DNA from: Methylophaga sp. 41_12_T18
GTDB lineage: Bacteria > Pseudomonadota > Gammaproteobacteria > Nitrosococcales > Methylophagaceae
Direction of reading: 5' to 3'
NCBI GenBank assembly: GCA_002163115.1
Contig: MAAI01000084.1
Location: 1-63,300 of the forward strand
DNA length: 63,300 bases
Below are positions 8,977 through 16,610 of this stretch, one piece after another (the first letter of the stretch is position 1; each line of letters opens with the position of its first letter). A program made the translations under genes and the position numbers. A model generated the notes under the pieces. That model did not search any database and was not told where the DNA came from. It was given only the letters and a program-made list of their open reading frames with translations.

Positions 8977-10104
8977 ATGAATAAAACTAAAGCATTACTG
9001 GTTGTTTTGGCACATGTAGCTGTGGCTGCTTATGTCATATTTGCTATTTGGCCGGCACTAAAGGTTGGAAGTGAAGATAGATATAACACCAAATCAGCGG
9101 GTGTGATTGTCAATCAGCCTGCTGCAACGGAAGAGGAAGAAGTTGCAGAAGTAGAGGTTGTAGAAGTAATAGAAACAGCACCAGTAATTGTTGAAGAAGT
9201 GGCAGCAGAGCAAGTAGAAGCTGTTGAAGCGGTGGCAGTAGTTGAAGAGCAAGCGGCAGCGCAAGTACATATCGTGACAGCCCAAGGCTTAAAATATGCC
9301 CCTCTAGTAATAAACATTGCCGTTGGCGACACGGTTGCTTGGGAAAACATGAGTAGTCATGACACACAAGGAATGGCAGGCCTCGTCCCTGAAGGTACAG
9401 AGCTTTGGCATTCTGGAATGGGTGAAAACTATCAGCGTACTTTCATGAAAGAAGGTATTTACATCTATAAATGTACCCCGCACTTCGGTGCTGGCATGGG
9501 CGGTGTGATTATTGTTGGTAATCCAGTTAATTTAGATGCGATTAAAGCCGCTGAAGTTAAAGGTGCAGCAAAGCGTCTAGTTAAGAAAGCAATTAAAGCA
9601 GCTGAAGAAATGGACGTGGTAGAAGTTGCAGAGGTTGCAGAGGTTGCAGAGGTTGCAGAAGTTGCAGAAGTTGCAGAAGTTGCAGAAGTTGCAGAAGTTG
9701 CAGAGGTTGCAGAGGTTGCAGAGGTTGTGGAACAAGCGGCAGCAGCAGCCCAAGTACATATCGTGACAGCGCAAGGCTTAAAATATGCCCCTCTAGTAAT
9801 AACCATTGCCGTTGGCGACACGGTTGCTTGGGAAAATATGAGCAGCCATGATACCCAGGCGATGGAAGGCCTAGTACCAGAAGGTACTGAGTTATGGCAT
9901 TCAGGTATGGGTGACAATTTCCAGCGTACTTTCAGCCAAGAAGGTATTTACATCTATAAATGCACCCCACACTTTGGTGCTGGCATGGGCGGTGTGATTA
10001 TCGTTGGTAAGCCGGTGAACTTAGATGCAATTAAAGCGGTAGCCGTGAAAGGCGCAGCAAAACGATTAGTTAAAAAAGCCATTAAAGCTGCTGACGCAAT
10101 GTAA
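8977..10104 (+). CDS. Membrane-anchored double pseudoazurin-type cupredoxin with VAE-repeat linker
   Basis: This is a predicted periplasmic electron carrier. One N-terminal membrane segment (about residues 4-24) is followed by a low-complexity Glu/Val/Ala stretch, and then two copies of a roughly 90-residue type-1 copper domain that differ at only a few positions. Ligands are visible in each copy: H128, C166, H169 and M174, then H291, C329, H332 and M337, with pseudoazurin spacing C-x2-H-x4-M. Each domain has a Lys/Ala-rich tail (KGAAKRLVKKAIKAA). The domains are joined by 11 VAE repeats. ATG 8971 directly abuts the AGGGG ribosome site, so ATG 8977, six bases further, is the better start. The partner oxidoreductase is not evident nearby. 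Confidence 0.88.
   Translation: MNKTKALLVVLAHVAVAAYVIFAIWPALKVGSEDRYNTKSAGVIVNQPAATEEEEVAEVEVVEVIETAPVIVEEVAAEQVEAVEAVAVVEEQAAAQVHIVTAQGLKYAPLVINIAVGDTVAWENMSSHDTQGMAGLVPEGTELWHSGMGENYQRTFMKEGIYIYKCTPHFGAGMGGVIIVGNPVNLDAIKAAEVKGAAKRLVKKAIKAAEEMDVVEVAEVAEVAEVAEVAEVAEVAEVAEVAEVAEVAEVVEQAAAAAQVHIVTAQGLKYAPLVITIAVGDTVAWENMSSHDTQAMEGLVPEGTELWHSGMGDNFQRTFSQEGIYIYKCTPHFGAGMGGVIIVGKPVNLDAIKAVAVKGAAKRLVKKAIKAADAM
9625..9723 (+). repeat. Eleven tandem copies of a 9-bp unit (GTTGCAGAG/A)
   Basis: The 9-base unit encodes Val-Ala-Glu and is repeated 11 times in frame, differing only in the last base. Copies 1-3 and 9-11 end in G and copies 4-8 in A. This is an interdomain linker prone to slippage; gain or loss of units would keep the frame. 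Confidence 0.95.
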
Positions 10105-10133
10105 CTGAGTCGTCACACGAAACAAACTTATAG

Positions 10134-10169
10134 CCCTCTGTTTTGAGTTCAGGACAGAGGGTTTATTTT
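10134..10169 (+). terminator. Intrinsic terminator running into the ycaO start region
   Basis: The stem CCCTCTGT / ACAGAGGG (8 bp, loop of 12) is followed by TTTATTTT. It would end the cupredoxin mRNA. An ATG at 10170 lies immediately after the T-tract, and the 3' arm (AGAGGG) resembles a ribosome site for it. Confidence 0.7.
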
Positions 10170-10181
10170 ATGGGTAATAAC

Positions 10182-11924
10182 ATGACAGAAAAAACCTTTA
10201 TTAAAGGCAAAGATCGCGACTTAGAATCTAGCATTGCCACTATGCAGACCAAATTAGAATCGTTTGGTTTTGATGTTGAACAAGCATCATGGCTTAATCC
10301 AATTAGCAATGTATATTCGGTGCATATTCGCGATAAAACATGCCCGCTAATGTTTACCAATGGCAAAGGCAGCAGTGAAAAATCCTGCTTAGCCAGCGCT
10401 CTGGGTGAATATTTTGAGCGCTTGAGTTGCAACTATTTCTTTGCTGATTTTTACTTAGGTGAAAAACACAGTAGTGGTGATTTTGTTCATTATCCTAACG
10501 AACGTTGGTTTGATGCTGATGGCGAACAAATGCCTGAAGGTTTGATGGATGAATCATTATGGGCTCATTTTGATCCGAATAATGAACTCACGCCAGCCAT
10601 GTTGTTTGATATTAACTCCGGTGCAGGTGAGCGTGGTATTTGTGCCGCTCCATATCATCGAGTACGAGATGGCAAAGATGTCTATATCCCGATCAACGTG
10701 ATTGGTAATATCTTTGTTAGCAACGGCATGTCAGCAGGTAACACCAAGAACGAAGCACGCGTACAAGGTTTGTCAGAAGTTTTTGAACGATATGTGAAGA
10801 ATAAGATCATTGCTGAAGGTATCTGCCTGCCAGAAGTGCCAGCTGAAGTGATTGCTCGTTTTCCTCTGATCCAACAAGCACTGACAGAGTTGGAAGGCCA
10901 TGGTTATGCATTACGCGTAGCTGACGCCTCTTTAGGCGGCCAGTTCCCGGTCATGAGTGTGACTTTGATTAATCCTAAAGATGGCTCGGTGTTTGCCTCA
11001 TTTGGTGCTCATCCAAGTTTTGAAGTGGCATTAGAGCGTACTGTCACCGAGTTATTACAAGGTCGAGGCTTAGATCAGTTAGATGTCTTCCATCCACCTA
11101 TCTTTGATATCGACGAAGTTGCTTCATCACAGAACTTAGAAATGCACTTTATTGATTCAAGTGGTTATATATCGAACGATTTCTTCCGTAAAACAGCTGA
11201 TTTTGAGTTTAATGACTGGGATCACGACGAAGCGACAGCCGATGAATTCAACTACTTAGCCGATAAAATTCATCAACTTGGTTTTGATATTTATATCTCA
11301 GATTATGAGCACCTTGATGTTTATGCCTGCCGAATCCTAGTGCCGGGCATGTCTGATATTTATCCGGTTGATGAATTGGTGTGGGAAAACAATAATGAAG
11401 GCGCTTTGTTTAGAGAAGACTTCTTAACATTAAAAGACGGCAATGCCGAGCAATGGCAGTCGGTCTTAGATCGTTTAGAAGAGGGCGGTTATCACGATCA
11501 GACCCTAGTAGCTCAATTTATTGGCTTAGCCCCTGATCCCGATACCTTATGGGCCAAAATTCGTTTAGGCGAGATTAAAACGATGTTGTGCCTAGCCTTG
11601 CAAGATGAGCAAGCATTAGATTGGATTGATTGGTGTTTAGCCTTAGATCAAGCTGGTGAGCAAACGCTGAAACTGTACCGTTGTTTGAAAGCATTACTTG
11701 ATATCAAGTGGCATCCAGAACGTGAATATGATGAATACTTAAGCGGTTTAGCCCAGATGTATGGCGAGGAAAATGTGACCAGTGGTCTCGCAATTGTCGA
11801 AGGAAAAAGCGTTTTCCATGATTTACACTGCCCTGGTTTAAGTTTAAATGGTTTCGAACGACATAATAAATTGTTAGCCGGTTACGAAAAACTACAGCAA
11901 GCTAAAAGAAATAACTGGAAGTAG
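10182..11924 (+). CDS. ycaO: YcaO-type protein (ribosomal S12 methylthiotransferase accessory factor)
   Basis: E. coli YcaO is an ATP-dependent cyclodehydratase-fold protein that helps RimO beta-methylthiolate Asp of ribosomal protein S12. The 580-residue product aligns along its length with the E. coli type. Visible segments include FTNGKG, ALGEYFERLS, NGMSAGN, QGLSEVFERYVKN, SFGAHP, ERTVTELLQGRGL, HFIDSSG and RILVPGMSDIYP. ATG 10182 gives the family N-terminus (MTEKTFIKGKD). ATG 10170 in the same frame has AGAGGG eight bases upstream and would add four residues. There are no precursor peptide, dehydrogenase or transporter genes beside it, so this is the housekeeping rather than the RiPP kind. 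Confidence 0.93.
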   Translation: MTEKTFIKGKDRDLESSIATMQTKLESFGFDVEQASWLNPISNVYSVHIRDKTCPLMFTNGKGSSEKSCLASALGEYFERLSCNYFFADFYLGEKHSSGDFVHYPNERWFDADGEQMPEGLMDESLWAHFDPNNELTPAMLFDINSGAGERGICAAPYHRVRDGKDVYIPINVIGNIFVSNGMSAGNTKNEARVQGLSEVFERYVKNKIIAEGICLPEVPAEVIARFPLIQQALTELEGHGYALRVADASLGGQFPVMSVTLINPKDGSVFASFGAHPSFEVALERTVTELLQGRGLDQLDVFHPPIFDIDEVASSQNLEMHFIDSSGYISNDFFRKTADFEFNDWDHDEATADEFNYLADKIHQLGFDIYISDYEHLDVYACRILVPGMSDIYPVDELVWENNNEGALFREDFLTLKDGNAEQWQSVLDRLEEGGYHDQTLVAQFIGLAPDPDTLWAKIRLGEIKTMLCLALQDEQALDWIDWCLALDQAGEQTLKLYRCLKALLDIKWHPEREYDEYLSGLAQMYGEENVTSGLAIVEGKSVFHDLHCPGLSLNGFERHNKLLAGYEKLQQAKRNNWK

Positions 11925-11949
11925 ACACTAACTTTTAGGTGTTAAAGAT

Positions 11950-11990
11950 AGGTGTTAGTGAAAAAGTTAAATTTTAACTAACACCTTTTA
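11950..11990 (+). terminator. Probable terminator of ycaO
   Basis: AGGTGTTAGT (11950-11959) pairs with ACTAACACCT (11977-11986), with a further inner pairing (GTTAAA / TTTAAC), and TTT follows. The U-tract is short. Confidence 0.65.
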
Positions 11991-12061
11991 AAAAATTGCT
12001 GTATTCTTTCTCGCTTCTTCAGCTATCAGGCTTTGTTTGTAAGTCTTAGTTGGGATGGTGT

Positions 12062-12138
12062 GGAGCGGTAGTTCAGCTGGTTAGAATGCTGGCCTGTCAC
12101 GCCGGAGGTCGCGGGTTCGAGTCCCGTCCGCTCCGCCA
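12062..12138 (+). tRNA. tRNA-Asp (anticodon GTC)
   Basis: This is a 77-base cloverleaf. The acceptor stem GGAGCGG pairs with CCGCTCC, the D arm carries AGTTCAGCTGGTTAGA, the anticodon GTC is at 12096-12098, the T arm reads GGGTTCGAGTCCC, and CCA is encoded. The discriminator base is G, as expected for tRNA-Asp. It closely matches the E. coli gene, and a T-run follows at once. Confidence 0.98.
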
Positions 12139-12201
12139 TTTTTTTCTTGTTTTATCACGATATTTTCTTATCGTTTTCAGCGAATACATAGTGACAGAGT
12201 T

Positions 12202-12480
12202 TTAGCTGGTGTAATTGTAGCCAGCTAGTAAAAACTCAAATAAATCAGGTGACGTCTCTCGTCCCTGTTTGCCAATCGTTGAATCCCCCACAGTAGCTAA
12301 AAATAACCACATAAAAGCAAACTTTGCTATAGCCGAAGAGGCCACTGCTCGCCATAATTTTATATTATGGGCTTCTAATGATGCAGGCCGCTCACAACAG
12401 TTCGGCTGCACCGCAGTGCTAGTTTGAGTCAGGATCTCAGATAGCTTTGTTATATAACTAAGAGCAGCGGCTATTACCAC
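12202..12480 (-). CDS. Unassigned ORF between tRNA-Asp and the OmpA-domain gene
   Basis: A 92-codon frame from GTG 12480 overlaps the 3' end of the upstream gene by seven bases. The product has one hydrophobic patch (FAFMWLFLATVG) and no recognised domain. There is no clear ribosome site. It may be untranslated 3' sequence or a remnant. Apart from this ORF and an inverted repeat (TAGCTGG / CCAGCTA, 12203-12227) I see nothing in the 335 bases between the tRNA and 12474. Confidence 0.2.
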   Translation of the reverse strand: MVIAAALSYITKLSEILTQTSTAVQPNCCERPASLEAHNIKLWRAVASSAIAKFAFMWLFLATVGDSTIGKQGRETSPDLFEFLLAGYNYTS

Positions 12481-15400
12481 TTACCAATGATATTAAAAAA
12501 CATGCCTCTACTATCGTAGTCTAGGTCCGTTAAGTCGTCGGAGAAGTCGGTAAAGTTATAACCCACACCAGCCTTAACATGATCAGAGATATGACGGTAT
12601 ACCGCTACTAAGGCTCCTGCTCGAGTATCTTCCGCTTCACGGACATCAAGCGCTCGTAATTCTAATAAGCCATCCCAGTGTTTAACCACATGCCAATCTA
12701 AGCGTCCAATGACTAATTGTGACGTACTCTTGAACCAATCACCCTCACCACGACCGGCACGAAGCTCGCCGACCCGAACCGCATATTTAGCTCCAATCGA
12801 CCAGCGTGGTGTCAGATCATAAATAGCATCTACGGCAAAGACATGGCTTCGCTGTTGATACTCGTTTTGCTGTCCAGTTGAAGTGAACTGATCTGAAGGT
12901 GCTTGATCGGCCAAATATTTATACTCCAACAAGGCATTAAACTTGTCGTTATTAACTGGTCGATACGCATAACCAAAGACTGTTTCAACATAGTCTGCAT
13001 CTAAGAAATTACCGGCATCACTATCACTAAATGCCAAGTCCAGTCTCAAATTCATGCGCCAATCAGGATTGAGCTGATAGGCCAAATGATTACGAGTTAA
13101 CCAATTATCTCGACGCACGTCATCAACTTCATCACGACGAAATTCAAGATTACCGCCGTATTTAATTGCTTGTTTGGCATAGTTCACCGCTAGGCTGGCA
13201 CCACGACGCTTAATGATGCTGCTATCAGTTTCTAACTCACCAGATTCCATCGCCAAGCCAAATTTCCAGGACTCATTGGGTGTTAAATCAACCCCGTAAG
13301 CATGAGTTAAGCCCTCACCACTACTACCATGAAGATATTGCTCTTCACCATAAACACTCACCCAATCCGAATAGCGGTTACGTAAGCCGGAGACTAATTT
13401 ACCCTGGCGGTTACCGATGCCTGAATTAGCATTGTCAGGGTTAAGCGCATAGTTTAAGTAGGTGGTTGTTCGATCTGATAGCCGATAATCCGTGCCCACC
13501 AAGGCACCAAAACCACCATTACCGTTTGATGCTTCACCTTTTAAGCCTAAACGGTCATTGACTTGATAATGGCCACCAATACCGGCACGGTTATTTTTAT
13601 TTCGATCGCCAGTATGATTTAAGGTGCCTTGGCCAAAACCATACAAGCCCCAATCTTGATCAAGGCCATAATCAACTTGTACAGATAAGTCGGTACGGTC
13701 ACCATCATTATTAGTTGTGGCAATATTGCCATTATCTTCACGGCTATCGGCACGCAGGCCAGCAGCCACAGACCAATCTTGATTTAAACGGTGTCGCCAG
13801 TCTACTTCTGCAGCTTCGGTATCGATGCCTTGGTTCTGCTGGGTAATATCAAGTTTCACATTGACACTGTCATGCTCAGTGAGAGGTAGACTAATGCCGC
13901 CACCATACTGATTGGTATCGTAGCTTACCAATTGACCTGGAGCAGAGAAGCCATCTTGACGGCGTCGCATATAGAAATGACCATTACCATCGTTGTCAAA
14001 ACCAACATCGCTTAAACGGAAGCCACTTTCAATTTGATAGGCATTGGCCGATTTATCATTGTCGACAGTTGAGGCTGTTGAAGCAAAGGTAAAACCGCCA
14101 TCAAGTGAACCATTACTACTTACTCCAGGTCCTTTGGTAGTTGCCGCTTCCAGGCGTAAATAGGTTTCTGGTGTTTTACTAAACAACACATCAAAGCCGT
14201 TTAAGTTTTGATCGTTATTGGCTGTTTGCTGATGTGAGCTGGTCACACCCAAGCGAACATTATCATTCAACCAATGGGTGGCACGACCACCGACAGCTAA
14301 ATCACTAAAGTCTGTCATTGTGCCGACATATTCGTAATTGACCACCAGGTAAACAGGGTGGCCAGCATAGTTACCGGCACGCACCAATTGACTATCATCA
14401 GCGGTTGACGGCAACGGTCGGGTTAATACGATTCGACCTTGAACGGCATCTTCTTGGTAGTCTTGACCTGCGACCAAGGAATTAACACTCAATACAATGC
14501 CGGAGTCTTTATCACGAACTTCTACTTGCACGCGTTCTGAGCCAGTGACGATATCTTGATTTTGTAAGTAATACAGCGAGCCACCAGTACCACGAAACTC
14601 CTCATGTGAAGCTTGTGTGCCTGGCTCTGCTGCAAACACATTCAGTTGAGTTTTACTGTCATTGTTTGAGGTGAAACTTTCGCTATTCCAATCTATTACT
14701 GCACCATACAAGCCACGATTGATTTGGGCTAAATCAGTTTCTTGCTGCACGATTTTAAAATTACCCCAGGTCGCATGGGAGCGTTCATCTTCAATCTTAG
14801 CGTAGAACTTACCTTGCGTAGGTGCATCTTCGACCAGTGTGCTGTCATCACCATAAGTAGGGTAATAAGCGGTGTCATCCAAGCGACGTAACAAGCTACG
14901 TGGGTCTTTATCCATGATGGTTGAAAACAGCTGACTAAATTCTTGTTCACGGGTATCAGCGCTTGCTGTCACCGTATATTTATCACGCCACTTGCCTTTG
15001 GTATAAAACGCTAAACGGCCATCAACAAAGCTACTGTTATCCAAATGACGATCTTGGCTAACTTCCAGTGCTGCAGCATTGGCATGGTAGCGTCCTGCCG
15101 TTACATCGATAATACCGACATAGAACCAATCCTCTGTTTTAAGTTCTACATCACGCCAAAATAGTTCACCATCACCTTGCGCATTCAAGGCGGCGACCTC
15201 AATGGTATGTTGGCCATGGGGTATGACCTGTTGTGAGACAAACTTACCTTTATCATCAACGGGAATAGTTTGTCCCATCAGTACAACTTGATGTTGAGCA
15301 GGCACATTTTCCCCATGAACCGTAATAGAGCCACCTGAAATAGCGATATTTTGTTGCTCTAAACGATTGTTACCATAGGCAAGCCAGCGGTTTTGAGAAT

Positions 15401-16610
15401 CAGCTATCTGATCATCAGCTGGCACATTATGTTCAACCACTTTTGATAGCGGCAATGCGGTTGTTTGATCATAACGTCCCTGAGCATCATAAACTCGAAC
15501 CACATATTGCATATTTCGAGGTGCATCAGCAGAGACAGTCCATTCGCCCTGCATGGCGTCATCTAGGGCAATAACGGTTAAAGGTTGGCTCTCAACCGAT
15601 CGCGCTGCTGAGAAAATACGTACTTCAGCCCGTTCAAGCCAGGCTAAATAGTTACTATAGGCTTGAAATGTAATCAGCTCACCAGATTGTGCGGTGGCAG
15701 GCCATGCACTGCCGTTCAACATCGGTTTGACTGATAAATTGTCATATTGCAGACGAATATCTGTTTTTGCGAGCGCAACATCAGTACAACGCTGAATATC
15801 TTCGCCATCTTGCTGGCCACCATCGACAGCTTGGCCATCTACACTAATTCGAAAACCACCAGCAACCGGAGCAATAGATTGTAGTTCACCGCCACAAATT
15901 TGCTGACGATTCATCGTCGGTGTCGTTATCGTTGTTGCTTTGCCTGCTGTTACTTGGTTATACCAAATGGCCACATCAACCCGACGATTCTTGGTCATTC
16001 CAGTGGGTGTTGAATTATTAGCAACTGGCTGACTAGCACCTTTACCGCTGACGGTAATCGCACCGGCAGATAGGCCCAACGTTTGTTGAAAATAATCGGC
16101 TACCGCTTGTGCTCGTGCCTCAGATAATGTCTGGTTATCTTTAAACCAACGTTGAGTTTGTACTGATAAAGACTGGCTATCGGTATGACCGGTAATATGT
16201 AAACGCACGCCTGTTTTATCTTTTAACTGTTCAACTAAACTGGCAACGCGTTTAACAATCTCACCATCAACTGTTGCTTTTGCAGATGAAAATTGTGGCG
16301 ATGGTGTGGTGACTTTCAGCTGTACAGCCTGCATTTCATCGGCAGAATAAACCGTATTAGATACTGTCGGTACCGGGGGTAATGCCCATAATGTCACCGT
16401 AGAGCGTGGCAATACCTGCTCTGTATTTTCTGCCACATCGCTATAACGTAGTTGGCTGTTATCTGACATTGCCGCTTGTTGACGCCATTCCGGCTGCTGA
16501 CACTGTGACTGTCCTTGTTGATCATCAATAGGGCAGGATTGTTCTGCTTGTGCAGCCGTTAAAACTAACATTGATGCCGACATCATTAACCATAATAGAG
16601 AGCTATTCAT
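12474..16610 (-). CDS. Large outer-membrane protein with OmpA peptidoglycan-binding domain and C-terminal barrel
   Basis: This 1,378-residue protein begins with a signal peptide (cleavage probably after QAEQ or TAAQA, residues 21-25). Residues about 105-215 form an OmpA-C domain (HITGHTDSQ near residue 135, then SGKGASQPVANN and KNRRVDVAIWY) that would hold peptidoglycan. The middle contains Ig-like or carbohydrate-module-like beta segments. From about residue 780 the alternating pattern, rich in Asn, Asp and aromatic residues, looks like a large outer-membrane barrel, ending in FFNIIGKW with a terminal aromatic residue. Its ATG shares one base with the TAA of the giant repeat gene (TAATG), so the pair is translationally coupled. 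It is likely the anchor, exporter or display partner of that protein. The exact function is unknown. Confidence 0.75.
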   Translation of the reverse strand: MNSSLLWLMMSASMLVLTAAQAEQSCPIDDQQGQSQCQQPEWRQQAAMSDNSQLRYSDVAENTEQVLPRSTVTLWALPPVPTVSNTVYSADEMQAVQLKVTTPSPQFSSAKATVDGEIVKRVASLVEQLKDKTGVRLHITGHTDSQSLSVQTQRWFKDNQTLSEARAQAVADYFQQTLGLSAGAITVSGKGASQPVANNSTPTGMTKNRRVDVAIWYNQVTAGKATTITTPTMNRQQICGGELQSIAPVAGGFRISVDGQAVDGGQQDGEDIQRCTDVALAKTDIRLQYDNLSVKPMLNGSAWPATAQSGELITFQAYSNYLAWLERAEVRIFSAARSVESQPLTVIALDDAMQGEWTVSADAPRNMQYVVRVYDAQGRYDQTTALPLSKVVEHNVPADDQIADSQNRWLAYGNNRLEQQNIAISGGSITVHGENVPAQHQVVLMGQTIPVDDKGKFVSQQVIPHGQHTIEVAALNAQGDGELFWRDVELKTEDWFYVGIIDVTAGRYHANAAALEVSQDRHLDNSSFVDGRLAFYTKGKWRDKYTVTASADTREQEFSQLFSTIMDKDPRSLLRRLDDTAYYPTYGDDSTLVEDAPTQGKFYAKIEDERSHATWGNFKIVQQETDLAQINRGLYGAVIDWNSESFTSNNDSKTQLNVFAAEPGTQASHEEFRGTGGSLYYLQNQDIVTGSERVQVEVRDKDSGIVLSVNSLVAGQDYQEDAVQGRIVLTRPLPSTADDSQLVRAGNYAGHPVYLVVNYEYVGTMTDFSDLAVGGRATHWLNDNVRLGVTSSHQQTANNDQNLNGFDVLFSKTPETYLRLEAATTKGPGVSSNGSLDGGFTFASTASTVDNDKSANAYQIESGFRLSDVGFDNDGNGHFYMRRRQDGFSAPGQLVSYDTNQYGGGISLPLTEHDSVNVKLDITQQNQGIDTEAAEVDWRHRLNQDWSVAAGLRADSREDNGNIATTNNDGDRTDLSVQVDYGLDQDWGLYGFGQGTLNHTGDRNKNNRAGIGGHYQVNDRLGLKGEASNGNGGFGALVGTDYRLSDRTTTYLNYALNPDNANSGIGNRQGKLVSGLRNRYSDWVSVYGEEQYLHGSSGEGLTHAYGVDLTPNESWKFGLAMESGELETDSSIIKRRGASLAVNYAKQAIKYGGNLEFRRDEVDDVRRDNWLTRNHLAYQLNPDWRMNLRLDLAFSDSDAGNFLDADYVETVFGYAYRPVNNDKFNALLEYKYLADQAPSDQFTSTGQQNEYQQRSHVFAVDAIYDLTPRWSIGAKYAVRVGELRAGRGEGDWFKSTSQLVIGRLDWHVVKHWDGLLELRALDVREAEDTRAGALVAVYRHISDHVKAGVGYNFTDFSDDLTDLDYDSRGMFFNIIGKW

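Noticed and set aside
9465-9917. Minus-strand frame rich in Ala/Thr/Ser opposite the cupredoxin
   Set aside because: It is the complement of the VAE repeat and the duplicated copper domains, with no independent evidence.
10182-11924. YcaO as part of a RiPP (thiazole/oxazole peptide) gene cluster
   Set aside because: The sequence is of the E. coli housekeeping type, and no precursor peptide, dehydrogenase, protease or exporter gene is adjacent.
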